From NCBI GenBank assembly GCA_027064125.1, contig JAMOQF010000110.1, forward strand, positions 1 to 45,855: a stretch of DNA of 45,855 bases. Reading direction: 5' to 3'. Shown here one piece after another: positions 25,860 through 34,776 of the stretch. The DNA comes from Acidobacteriota bacterium. GTDB lineage: Bacteria; Acidobacteriota; JAAYUB01; JAMOQF01. Within the stretch, counting starts at the first letter, position 1; the number at the start of each line of letters is the position of its first letter. The notes under the pieces are model-generated. The model made no database searches and was not told the origin of the DNA. It was given only the letters and a program-made list of their open reading frames with translations. Both the position numbers and the translations under genes were made by a program.

Positions 25860-28671
25860 CTTCTCCTCCTTTTTGGTTATATAAGGGTAATTTTACAGTA
25901 AATGTACTACCCTTCCCCACCTCACTTTCCACAAATATTTTACCTCTATGTTCCTGAATAATCAAATTTGACACAGCAAGTCCAAGACCTGTCCCCTTCC
26001 CTTTCATCTTTGTGGTAAAAAAGGGATCAAAAAGGTGCTTTTTTACCTCTTCATTCATTCCCGTTCCATTGTCGATAACCTTTATCTCAACAAAATTTTC
26101 ATTTTTTACCACCTCTAAAATTATCCTTCCTCCATCATCAGGTATGGCATCTCTGGCATTTAATATCAAATTGGTAAAAACCTGTATCAACTGACTTTCA
26201 TTTCCATATACATAAATTTCCTCATTGCTAAAGTTTTTTATAATTTCAATATTTTTTTTCTTTAAAAGATTCACTACAAGATCAAGCGTATTCTCCATTA
26301 GATATTTTACACTTAATCTGTTTTTAGCAATTGTTTTAAGTCTTGCAAAATTTAAAAAATTATTCACTATCCTCGAGGCCCTGAAGCATTCTTTCATCGC
26401 CCTTTCGAGCATATTCCTGATGTCCTCATCACTCACATCTTCCATAGCAAGTTGTACATTTGATAAAATGGCTGTAAGAGGTGTATTTATCTCATGAGCA
26501 ATACCTGCTGAAATGGTGGTAAGAGTCTTTTCTTTCTCTCTTTCCATCAACTCCCTCTCAAGTTTTATCCTATCAGTAACATCATTAAAGACTAAAATGA
26601 ACTTTTTATCCCCTTCTCCTTTACCCTTTAAAGAAATAAGTGAAATATTCAAGATTTTTTCTTCATTTTTACTGTTTACATAGGATACCCTGTAGAAAAA
26701 CAGATTCTCATCAATATTCTCTATTTTCTCACCGCTAAATAGGAATCTCAAAAAATCTTTTGAAAAGAGGTCTTTTATGTTCTCCTCATTTGTACCAACT
26801 ATGTTCCTCATGGCTTCATTCTGAATCAAAATTTTTCCATTTTTATCAAATACAAGAACACCTAAATTTATAGAATTTACTATACTTTCATTAAATTCTT
26901 TTAATTCTTTTATATCTTCAAGTTGATTTTTTAACATTTCAACCAACCTGATATTCTCAAAGGACACCGATATGTATCCAGAAAGAGTTTTAATGAAGTA
27001 TACATCCTCAGAAGTCAAAAACTTTTTTGATTTACTTTTGCCTATGCCAATTGCCCCTATTATTTCCCTTTTAATTTCAAGCGGGAAGAAGTAAATAAAA
27101 CCAAGTTTTTCATAAACTGGACTTTCCATGCCAAAGTTAAATCTTCCTGGATATGAAAGTAGATTTTCAGGAATCTCCACAAGTTCTCCCCTTTGAATCC
27201 CCCCATCCGATGAAATCACAACTTTAAACAACCACTTTTCCTTATCAACCACTTCAAATATGGCCATCCTTTCTGGATCATAAATCTTTTTAAATATGGA
27301 AAAAACTGAATCTGCCATGTCCTTTAAACTACCTTGAGTGGCAAGGGTTTTCCCAAGTTCGTAGAGGGAATTTTTTAACTCAAATTCCTCCCTATAAAAG
27401 ATCCTGTTAATTTCATTTTGTACCCAGTTTCTAACAGGTGAAAATATAAAGGCTGCCACAAGCACAGATACTGCAATGGTTAAAGTTGTGGATTCTGGAA
27501 AAAGCAATTTAAATAAAAGGCCACTTAAACCTAAAATTATAAAATATACAAGTATGGAAATAGCAGATGCAATAAAATATATTATTCCCCTTCTAAAAAT
27601 AACATCCACATCCATTAACCTATACTTCACTATTGCATAGGAAAAGGAAATTGGCATAAATCCAAGGGAAAGAATAGATGCTTCCATCAAAGGGGTCATT
27701 TCCAAATTAAACAAATAGGGAATTATGTAAAATATCAAAAAGGGAAGTAAGGAAATGGTTACACCAGCAATAATCCACTTCATCTGCTGTTTTAACTCAA
27801 TATCCCTTACTTTTTTCCTCTGTATAAAAAGGACAACAATGGCTATCAAAAAATATACAGCAAAATAAACTATATTTAAATTGTCCAGAAAAATTTTCTT
27901 AGAGGGAGAACGTGGAAAATTAAACCTCTCCAACTTCCCCAAAAACCAAAAAACTTCAAATGAAAATATCAAGATGAAGGGTAAATACAATAGAAAAAGA
28001 AATTTTTTACTGTTGCTTTTTTTTAATTTTATAGGAAACGCAAGGCAAAAATGGAGGAAAAGAGCAGGTAAAATCATAAGTGAAAATTTCGAAATTAAAT
28101 AAATAAATATATCAAAATTTGTTACCCTATCAGTATATTTAAATATATAAAGCCCAAAAGAAAAAAGGCATACAAGGAAAAAATGCTTACTCCCTCTGGC
28201 TTCCCTGTGTCTTAAAAGGATAAAAAAACCAGATAAAAAATAGATTAAAGCAAGAATTAACCTATAAAAATCTGTCTTCTTAAGGACTGGTTTTTCCCCC
28301 AATTTTATTTTAAAATCCCTTATGGAACTACTTTCAGAATCTTTTATGGTATAAGTAACCTCTTCATCAGGGGAATAGAGAAAAAAGGTATCGTAGTAAT
28401 CCTGTAAATCAAGTATATCATGTTCATTTATTTTGTAAAGAATATCCCCTACCTTAATACCTGCAGGGACATTTTCTCCAACAATATCTTTTACGACAAC
28501 TCCCTTTTCACTTTCACCCCAGATAATACCATCTGTGGGTTCCTTCCATGAAACTCTATCTTTTATATTTAAAATTGCAGAAAAAAGGAAAAAAAGTGCA
28601 AGGATTATTAAAAAATAAAAAATAATCTTTTCTCTGGTTTTTCTCTTAACTTTAGCAAGATTTACATCCAT
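25834..28671 (-). CDS. Sensor histidine kinase: PDZ-7TM-GAF-PAS-HisKA-HATPase
   Basis: The 945-aa membrane kinase has one helix (about 15-37), an extracytoplasmic PDZ-like domain (about 45-120; 'ENVPAGIKVGDILYKINEHD'), then a block of about seven more helices to about 415. A GAF-like domain (about 440-580) and a PAS domain (about 590-700) follow. The H-box is 'GIAHEINTPLTAILSN' near residue 730, and the ATPase domain has an N-box 'NLILNARDAIPD', G1 'DNGTGM', F-box 'FDPFFTTK' and G2 'GKGTGLGLA'. All catalytic motifs are intact. It should autophosphorylate and pass phosphate to the overlapping NtrC-type regulator. The PDZ domain hints at sensing of peptide ends or misfolded envelope proteins, by analogy with RseP/DegS; that is inference. 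The beta-barrel gene lies 18 bases upstream on the same strand. Confidence 0.93.
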   Translation of the reverse strand: MDVNLAKVKRKTREKIIFYFLIILALFFLFSAILNIKDRVSWKEPTDGIIWGESEKGVVVKDIVGENVPAGIKVGDILYKINEHDILDLQDYYDTFFLYSPDEEVTYTIKDSESSSIRDFKIKLGEKPVLKKTDFYRLILALIYFLSGFFILLRHREARGSKHFFLVCLFSFGLYIFKYTDRVTNFDIFIYLISKFSLMILPALFLHFCLAFPIKLKKSNSKKFLFLLYLPFILIFSFEVFWFLGKLERFNFPRSPSKKIFLDNLNIVYFAVYFLIAIVVLFIQRKKVRDIELKQQMKWIIAGVTISLLPFLIFYIIPYLFNLEMTPLMEASILSLGFMPISFSYAIVKYRLMDVDVIFRRGIIYFIASAISILVYFIILGLSGLLFKLLFPESTTLTIAVSVLVAAFIFSPVRNWVQNEINRIFYREEFELKNSLYELGKTLATQGSLKDMADSVFSIFKKIYDPERMAIFEVVDKEKWLFKVVISSDGGIQRGELVEIPENLLSYPGRFNFGMESPVYEKLGFIYFFPLEIKREIIGAIGIGKSKSKKFLTSEDVYFIKTLSGYISVSFENIRLVEMLKNQLEDIKELKEFNESIVNSINLGVLVFDKNGKILIQNEAMRNIVGTNEENIKDLFSKDFLRFLFSGEKIENIDENLFFYRVSYVNSKNEEKILNISLISLKGKGEGDKKFILVFNDVTDRIKLERELMEREKEKTLTTISAGIAHEINTPLTAILSNVQLAMEDVSDEDIRNMLERAMKECFRASRIVNNFLNFARLKTIAKNRLSVKYLMENTLDLVVNLLKKKNIEIIKNFSNEEIYVYGNESQLIQVFTNLILNARDAIPDDGGRIILEVVKNENFVEIKVIDNGTGMNEEVKKHLFDPFFTTKMKGKGTGLGLAVSNLIIQEHRGKIFVESEVGKGSTFTVKLPLYNQKGGEVEGENSFN

Positions 28672-28689
28672 AGATAACTACAGCAATAT

Positions 28690-30453
28690 CTAAAAATGGA
28701 AATTTATACCTCCCCTTAAACTTCTTCTATTTCTGACAATTATCAGGTCTCCCCCCATGGTTTCATATACATCTATTCCCTGATTTAATATATCCCTCAA
28801 ATCCAAAATTGCTTCCCACTTTCCAAAATTAGAATTCAAAAATGAGATTTTTTGCTTGATAAAGAGATTCAAGGAATTATTTCCAGTGGCATAATAGTCA
28901 TAAAAGGAACCTACCCCAAAGATGGGGTTTTCCCCTGGGGAATAATTATAAATGGTTTTAATATTAGTTTTGGTGGATGGAATTGTAAAATCCACATTTG
29001 TACTTATTTTATTCACAAATCTCTTTGCAAAGGAAAATTTCCCTTCAGATTGGCTGTATCCCTCAATAAATGATGCTGTTCCATATATATAGATCACAGA
29101 AGTTTTCAGGATTTCATTCCATCTGTGTTCAAAGTCAAACTTTACTCCGTTAGTTGTCGTATACTTTGACGGTAATACAGGATAAAATTTGGATTCATCT
29201 TTAAAGGGGTTTTTCAAAACAGCCACAAAGGGCACTCCGGCCCCTGCGACTTTATCTATAAAAGTTGTAAGTTTTAATTTTGTGTTATTACCAATTAAAA
29301 AAGAAAAACCGGAATCATAATGAGTATACCTGTTTACATATGTATCAAGTCCATTCACCCTTGAGACACTTACTGGAGAAAGGAGAGAAAATCTTTCTCC
29401 TTCATCCACTGCAATTTCACTGTCATAGCTTTTTCTTTCCTGATTTGCATTGAAAAAAACATCCAGATTCTTTTGAGGAGTAAAATGAAATTCAAACTTT
29501 GGATTCACAAAGGTTATCCCATCTTTTCCATTGACATGTGTTAAATCAAAACCATAAACAACCTGAAGTGGTTCATCAATTTTAAAAATGTCTTTAAAAG
29601 ATACATTCAAAGTTTTTATTGGCTGAAATGTGTTAATTATTTCATTTTCTATTGAATTTGAAAAACTATTTGAGACAGTGGATTCAATCTGTCCAAACCT
29701 GCTAAAGCCAAAGGTTATTTCTGTCTTGTGTTTTTTAGAAATGTCTAACTGGACAACATTTTTTAGGGAAACATCCTCTTGCTCACTGCTGTTAATTCTA
29801 CCCGCAACAATAATGTTTGTGCGACTGCCAACAGGCTGCAAATAGGCAAACTTGGTTGTAAAGCCACTATTTAAATTAATGGGAAAAGAAAAGAAATCTC
29901 CTCCACCAAAAATTTCAGAAGTGGTGCTTAAAAAGATTTTTTCTCTTCCCCTTTTCCTTCCACTACCATATATAAGTGCAGGTTTATCCTCAACATTACC
30001 TTTACCATTTCTCTTTGGAGATTTTATTTTTGCCCCCCTTCCAAATTTAAATATTAAATTGTTTTCAACATTTGATGCCCTCAAAAGGCTTTTAATATCC
30101 CAATTTACTTCACTACTCTCATTCCTCATCAATACAATATCCATGTAATATTTGTTTTTCTTTATATTTTTCTCACTTAAAATAAAACTCTGTTCAAGAA
30201 ATCCATTCTTTGAAACAAACAATATATACTTTTTATAATTTTTCACAAAAAAGGAAAACCTGCCATCTCTGTCAGTCTTTTTCTTCAACACTTTTTTAGC
30301 TCCAGAAAAATGCAACCTGACAAGTGCCCCTACAATGGGTTTTTTCTCTCTTGTTAAAACCCTTCCCCCAATAAAAACATTTCCAGGAACAAAACTCACC
30401 ATGAAAAATAGAAAAAGTGGAAAAAACAATTTTTTATATAGTTGCTTCTTCAT
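28690..30453 (-). CDS. Outer-membrane beta-barrel protein with N-terminal carboxypeptidase-regulatory-like domain
   Basis: The 587-aa product has a signal peptide, then a carboxypeptidase regulatory-like/CarboxypepD_reg fold (about 25-110; 'GGRVLTREKKPIVGALVRLH', 'DRDGRFSF'). A linker rich in Lys/Gly/Arg follows, and about 400 residues of alternating amphipathic strands end in 'RSLRGGINFHF', a C-terminal Phe typical of outer-membrane barrels. It lacks a TonB box or plug that I can recognise. It is immediately upstream of the PDZ kinase (18 bases) and so is probably co-transcribed with the two-component pair; the kinase may monitor this protein or its export. Ligand unknown. Confidence 0.78.
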   Translation of the reverse strand: MKKQLYKKLFFPLFLFFMVSFVPGNVFIGGRVLTREKKPIVGALVRLHFSGAKKVLKKKTDRDGRFSFFVKNYKKYILFVSKNGFLEQSFILSEKNIKKNKYYMDIVLMRNESSEVNWDIKSLLRASNVENNLIFKFGRGAKIKSPKRNGKGNVEDKPALIYGSGRKRGREKIFLSTTSEIFGGGDFFSFPINLNSGFTTKFAYLQPVGSRTNIIVAGRINSSEQEDVSLKNVVQLDISKKHKTEITFGFSRFGQIESTVSNSFSNSIENEIINTFQPIKTLNVSFKDIFKIDEPLQVVYGFDLTHVNGKDGITFVNPKFEFHFTPQKNLDVFFNANQERKSYDSEIAVDEGERFSLLSPVSVSRVNGLDTYVNRYTHYDSGFSFLIGNNTKLKLTTFIDKVAGAGVPFVAVLKNPFKDESKFYPVLPSKYTTTNGVKFDFEHRWNEILKTSVIYIYGTASFIEGYSQSEGKFSFAKRFVNKISTNVDFTIPSTKTNIKTIYNYSPGENPIFGVGSFYDYYATGNNSLNLFIKQKISFLNSNFGKWEAILDLRDILNQGIDVYETMGGDLIIVRNRRSLRGGINFHF

Positions 30454-30542
30454 ACACTATATTTTACCACTATAATCAACTTAACTTAACATTTTTTTAC
30501 ATTTATTAAATGATTTAAAAAAGAGAAAAAAGTTTTAAAAAA

Positions 30543-31253
30543 TTATTTCCACTTTATACAATTTCCACCTTCATCCTTTGCCTCTTTTAATTTCCTTTCG
30601 GCAACTTTAATAAATTCTTCCATAGAAGAAGTGGAAAACCTTATCTTGGAATTTAAAGATGCTATTCCACCACTTATGGTAAATGTGATGGGTTTATTTT
30701 CATAGCGAAGAATTGAAGATTCTATTTTTTTCCTTATTTTTTCAGCAGCAATTCTTGCTCCATTTACATCGGTATTTGGTAAAATTGCTATAAATTCATC
30801 TTCGCCAAGTCTTCCTACGATATCTAATCTTCTCAAATTATCAACAAGAAACTTTCCAAAAAATTTCAACAACTCATCCCCCACTTTGGGGCCAAATCTA
30901 TGATTTATTTCCTTAAAATGATCTATATCGAAGACAATAATTGAAAGTGTTATATTTTCAACCCTTTCAAGCCTTCTCAATTCAAGTTCCAGCAACTCAA
31001 ATATGGAACTTCTATTTCTAAGTCCAGTGAGGGGATCATAATTAATTAATTTTGCAAGGGCAGTTTTATATTCCTGTATTTCCTTGGTCTTTGAATTTAA
31101 AATCTCCCTCATTTTATCAATATTTTTCTTAAGAATTTTATTTTGATATCTTGAGAAAATATAAGAAATAACCGCAATTAATACTACATTTAATAGCACG
31201 AAAAATAATAAGAAAACAAAACTAAAACAAAAATCAGTTAAAATAGCTACCAT
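30543..31253 (-). CDS. GGDEF-domain diguanylate cyclase, membrane-anchored
   Basis: The 236-aa product has one N-terminal membrane helix (about 5-34), a short coiled coil, and a GGDEF domain from about 70 ('DPLTGLRNRSSIFELLELEL', 'IVFDIDHFKEINHRFGPKVG', 'GRLGEDEFIAILPNTD'). The signature is GEDEF rather than GGDEF, so activity is likely but not certain. An inhibitory-site RxxD is present (RRLD, five residues before the signature), suggesting product feedback. It would make cyclic di-GMP, opposing the two HD-GYP enzymes in this window. It has about 24 bases to the upstream barrel gene and about 90 to the next barrel gene. Confidence 0.9.
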   Translation of the reverse strand: MVAILTDFCFSFVFLLFFVLLNVVLIAVISYIFSRYQNKILKKNIDKMREILNSKTKEIQEYKTALAKLINYDPLTGLRNRSSIFELLELELRRLERVENITLSIIVFDIDHFKEINHRFGPKVGDELLKFFGKFLVDNLRRLDIVGRLGEDEFIAILPNTDVNGARIAAEKIRKKIESSILRYENKPITFTISGGIASLNSKIRFSTSSMEEFIKVAERKLKEAKDEGGNCIKWK

Positions 31254-31277
31254 AATAAAAATTTCTCATAAAATTAA

Positions 31278-32108
31278 CTAATGAAAAACACCCTTTAAAA
31301 GGTAACTGAGTCCAAAAGTAAAACCATAATCATAGGTATTGTCATTGTTAATTCCAGCACAAACTCCAGCATCCCACCTTAAATTTCCCGTTTTTAGCCT
31401 CAATCCACCCATAATATTTCCATGATTGGGATAAATCTCCGTGTCATGAAAGGCATTACCATAAATTTCTCCAACAATGTCAATATAATCATTTAATTTA
31501 TAAGTTCCACCAATGCCATAAACAAACTTGTCTATTTGATTACTTCCTTCTCTGGGATCTCCATATATGGCAAGTCCAACCTCTGTAAAAAGCATCAACC
31601 TTCCCACTCCCTTCTGGAAAATAAATGTGCCAAAAAAATCAGTGGTATCAAGCCCTATTCCCTTTGTGTCATCAGAATTTGGAAGTTTTATCTGAAATTT
31701 CATACCTATTCCCGGCGTTGCAGGTGTCTCCCCAAGTATCTTTATCTTTGTGGTTATTCTCGCATCCCCCCAATCATCAGTATCATCTCCAGTAAAGGAA
31801 AAATTTCCACCTGAAACACTACTATCAAGAGAATAGTAATTGTGGGCAGTCCAACTAATGTCGAGTTCTGTATTATCTGAAAGCCCAAATCTCAAATTAA
31901 TCTCTCCAAATTTAAACAGATCTCCATCCAGATTTGAATAGAAATTTTTATAACTATCAAAATATGAAATACCAAACTGTAATTCCACATCTCCCCTTTC
32001 AAGAAAATTCATATCCTCTGTATGAAAGGGCCTTTCAATGGAGAGTGCATAAAAGGAAAAAATTAAAAAAAATAAAAAGAACAGCATCAATTTTCTTTGA
32101 TTCTTCAT
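31278..32108 (-). CDS. Predicted outer-membrane beta-barrel protein
   Basis: The 276-aa product has a signal peptide (ends near residue 24, 'FYALSIERPFHTEDMNFLER') followed by alternating-residue amphipathic strands ('VELQFGISYFDSYKNF', 'INLRFGLSDNTELDISWTAH', 'GGLRLKTGNLRWDAGVCAG'). The pattern resembles the MetA-pathway/DUF3187-like small barrel families, but I cannot place it exactly. It is transcribed toward the diguanylate cyclase gene, 24 bases away, so the two may be one operon. It is divergent from deoB across a 137-bp spacer. Confidence 0.7.
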   Translation of the reverse strand: MKNQRKLMLFFLFFLIFSFYALSIERPFHTEDMNFLERGDVELQFGISYFDSYKNFYSNLDGDLFKFGEINLRFGLSDNTELDISWTAHNYYSLDSSVSGGNFSFTGDDTDDWGDARITTKIKILGETPATPGIGMKFQIKLPNSDDTKGIGLDTTDFFGTFIFQKGVGRLMLFTEVGLAIYGDPREGSNQIDKFVYGIGGTYKLNDYIDIVGEIYGNAFHDTEIYPNHGNIMGGLRLKTGNLRWDAGVCAGINNDNTYDYGFTFGLSYLLKGVFH

Positions 32109-32245
32109 AAATTCACCATCCTGAAAAATTCTATAAAATTAAATTTTATTATATATAAAAAAAAATGTTAAGAAGATAATTTTTAACTTGAAAAAAATAA
32201 AACAAATACTAATCTTTATAGTTAAAGTTATTTGGAGTATCCATT

Positions 32246-33430
32246 ATGATTTTTAAAAGAGTTTTCCTTATGGTGGCAGATAGTGTGGGGATTGGAGCAA
32301 TGGAAGATGCCGCACTGTGGGGTGATGAAGGCTCAAATACAATTGTAAATACCATTAAAGCAACAGGTATTTACCTGCCCAACTTACACAAAATGGGACT
32401 TGGAAATATAACCCATGTTCCCATTCATCCTCCAGTATCTTTGCCAATTTGTTCATATGGGAAGGCAAAAATTATGTCAAAGGGAAAGGATACAACTGTT
32501 GGTCATTGGGAAATGATGGGAATTATCACCCAAAAGCCCTTTCCCACATATCCAGAGGGATTTCCACCTGAAGTAATTCAGGAATTTGAAAAAAGGATTG
32601 GAAGAAAAATATTGGGAAATTATCCAGCGTCGGGTACAGAAATAATAAAAGAACTTGGGAAAAAACATATGGAAACAGGTTTTCCAATAGTATATACATC
32701 TGCAGATAGCGTGTTTCAAATTGCAGCCCACAAGGAAATAATTCCATTAGATGAACTCTACAAAATGTGTAAAATTGCAAGGGAAATTTTAAGGGGAAAA
32801 CATGAAGTGGCAAGGGTAATTGCAAGGCCATTTATAGGGGAATATCCCAATTTTACAAGGACACCTGAGAGAAAAGATTTTGCAATATCTCCTCCAGAGC
32901 CAAATCTTCTATCGATCTTAACCCAAAGAGAATTTAAAATAATTTCTGTGGGAAAAATCGCCTCAATTTTTGCCTGGAAAAATTGTGGAGAAGAAATAAA
33001 AACTAAGGGAAATAGTGAAGGTTTAAAGGTAACTCTTGAAATAATTAAAAAGAGAGAGGATGCAAATTTTGTATTTATAAATCTGGTGGATTTTGACATG
33101 CTTTATGGCCATAGAAACGATCCTGAAGGGTATGGGAAAGCCCTTCTCGAACTTGACGGAAAACTATCAGAAATATTTGAAAACTTAAAAGATGATGATC
33201 TATTTATCTTGACTGCGGATCATGGATGCGATCCCACGACTCCCTCAACAGATCACTCAAGGGAATATGTCCCAATTTTTGTATATTCTAAAAACAAAAA
33301 ATTTAAAAGTGGCATAAACTTAGGAATAAGGGAATCTCTTTCAGATATGGGACAAACAATTGGAGAAAATTTTGGAGTAAAAATTCCTTCGGGAAAAAGT
33401 TTTTTAAAGGAGATTACATATGTCAATTGA
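32246..33430 (+). CDS. deoB: Phosphopentomutase
   Basis: The 394-aa product interconverts ribose-1-/deoxyribose-1-phosphate and the 5-phosphates, in cytoplasmic nucleoside salvage. It is an alkaline-phosphatase-superfamily enzyme with 'VADSVGIGAMEDA' (metal Asp), the phosphorylated Thr in 'GKDTTVGHWEM', 'DFDMLYGHRNDP' and 'LTADHGCDPTTPSTDHSREY'. Full length for DeoB. ATG 32246 has a TTGGAG site. It overlaps the NUDIX gene by 11 bases, forming a deoB-nudix-thi4 unit. Confidence 0.96.
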   Translation: MIFKRVFLMVADSVGIGAMEDAALWGDEGSNTIVNTIKATGIYLPNLHKMGLGNITHVPIHPPVSLPICSYGKAKIMSKGKDTTVGHWEMMGIITQKPFPTYPEGFPPEVIQEFEKRIGRKILGNYPASGTEIIKELGKKHMETGFPIVYTSADSVFQIAAHKEIIPLDELYKMCKIAREILRGKHEVARVIARPFIGEYPNFTRTPERKDFAISPPEPNLLSILTQREFKIISVGKIASIFAWKNCGEEIKTKGNSEGLKVTLEIIKKREDANFVFINLVDFDMLYGHRNDPEGYGKALLELDGKLSEIFENLKDDDLFILTADHGCDPTTPSTDHSREYVPIFVYSKNKKFKSGINLGIRESLSDMGQTIGENFGVKIPSGKSFLKEITYVN

Positions 33431-33920
33431 ATACAGATTTTGTCCCATTTGCGGCTCAAAATTAATCAATATTTCAACAAATGTAAAGGAATGCGTAAGA
33501 TGTAAAGAGAGATTTTATAAAAATCCTGTACCTGCTGTAGCGTCAATTTTATTTAACAAAAAAAGGGAAATTCTACTTGTAAAAAGGGGAGAAGAACCTA
33601 AAAAGGGTATGTGGGCATTGCCAGGTGGATTTATGGAAGTAAGAGAAACAGTTGAAGATGCAGTTATAAGAGAAACAGAAGAGGAAACGGGATTAAAAAT
33701 GGAGGATATAAAACTATTAGATGTTGCAACAGAGGATAGTAAAAGATATACTACTGTTTTGCTTGTATCTTTTTTTAGCGATAAATTTTCAGGGGAAATG
33801 GCACCTGGTGATGATTCTGTGGAAGTCAAATTCTTCTACTTTAAAAATATTCCAGAAATTGCATTTTCATCACATAGGAGATTTATTAACAAATTTTTTG
33901 AAATAATGAGGTGGAAATAA
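33420..33920 (+). CDS. NUDIX hydrolase with N-terminal zinc ribbon
   Basis: The 166-aa product has a four-Cys zinc ribbon ('FCPICGSKL', 'CVRCKERF', residues 8-32) followed by a NUDIX domain. The full Nudix box GX5EX7REUXEEXGU is visible in 'GGFMEVRETVEDAVIRETEE' plus 'ETGL'. The layout resembles NudC-like or ADP-ribose-type pyrophosphatases; the substrate cannot be fixed. Co-transcription with deoB and thi4 suggests a nucleoside- or NAD-derived diphosphate, and Thi4 uses NAD, which fits. ATG 33420 lies within the end of deoB. Confidence 0.92.
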   Translation: MSIEYRFCPICGSKLINISTNVKECVRCKERFYKNPVPAVASILFNKKREILLVKRGEEPKKGMWALPGGFMEVRETVEDAVIRETEEETGLKMEDIKLLDVATEDSKRYTTVLLVSFFSDKFSGEMAPGDDSVEVKFFYFKNIPEIAFSSHRRFINKFFEIMRWK

Positions 33921-34696
33921 TGAAAGAACTAAATGAAATTGAAATTTCAAGAGAAATAATAAATGGATATTTTTCAAAGTTAAACAAAATCTTGATAAAT
34001 GATGTGGTAATTGTTGGGGCAGGACCTTCTGGGTTGACTGCTGCAATTTTACTTGCCAGAGAAGGCAAAAGGGTTACCATATTTGAGAAAAAACTCAGTT
34101 GTGGTGGTGGAATCTGGGGCGGAGGAATGATGTTTAACGACCTTACAATTGAGGAAAATACTGCCTCATTTTTTGAGGAAATGGGAATCAAAATGAAAAA
34201 GGTATCCCCAAACTTATATGTTGCCGACGCCGTTGAGGTCTCATCCTGTCTAACATACAGAGCAGTAAATAGTGGAGCAACCATAATGAATTGCATCTTT
34301 GTGGAAGATATAATGGTTAAAGAAAATAAGGTGTGTGGACTTGTAATAAACTGGACACCAGTTGAAATGACTGGATTACATGTGGATCCTCTGACGGTTG
34401 AGGCAAAATTTGTTGTGGATGCAACCGGACATGATTGTAATGTGGTAAAATATTTAACAAATAGAGGAATAAAACTTAACACCCCAACCGGAAAAATTGA
34501 GGGGGAAGCCCCCATGTGGGCGGGACCTGCTGAAGAAATGGTTGTAGAACACACGAAGGAAATTTATCCCGGTCTGTATGTCACTGGAATGGCTGCAAAC
34601 AATGTATTTGGAGCCCACAGGATGGGTCCTGTATTTGGTGGAATGATTCAATCGGGTATTAAATGTGCAAATGAAATCCTTGAAAAATTGAAATAA
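33920..34696 (+). CDS. thi4: Thi4-type thiazole synthase, sulfide-dependent (His variant)
   Basis: The product is 258 aa from ATG 33920 (GAGGTGG site upstream; the ATG overlaps the NUDIX stop by one base; the in-frame GTG at 33911 is less likely). It has a dinucleotide fold 'VVIVGAGPSGLTAAILLARE', 'CGGGIWGGGMMFN', 'VVDATGHDCNVVKYL' and the C-terminal 'GAHRMGPVFGGMIQSG'. Thi4 makes adenylated thiazole carboxylate from NAD, glycine and sulfur for thiamine. At the position of the sacrificial Cys of yeast Thi4 ('CMDP') it has 'GLHVDP', i.e. His, as in the catalytic, free-sulfide- and iron-dependent archaeal enzymes. This supports an anaerobic lifestyle. Confidence 0.93.
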   Translation: MKELNEIEISREIINGYFSKLNKILINDVVIVGAGPSGLTAAILLAREGKRVTIFEKKLSCGGGIWGGGMMFNDLTIEENTASFFEEMGIKMKKVSPNLYVADAVEVSSCLTYRAVNSGATIMNCIFVEDIMVKENKVCGLVINWTPVEMTGLHVDPLTVEAKFVVDATGHDCNVVKYLTNRGIKLNTPTGKIEGEAPMWAGPAEEMVVEHTKEIYPGLYVTGMAANNVFGAHRMGPVFGGMIQSGIKCANEILEKLK

Positions 34697-34776
34697 AAGT
34701 TAGAACCTTTTTCCCACTTTTTGCGTAATAGTAGATTTAACGCTTCTTTGTGAAATGAAATTAATGGAAACATATT

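Noticed and set aside
33420-33920. TPP riboswitch for the thi4 unit
   Set aside because: I found no THI-box-like sequence upstream of deoB, the NUDIX gene or thi4.
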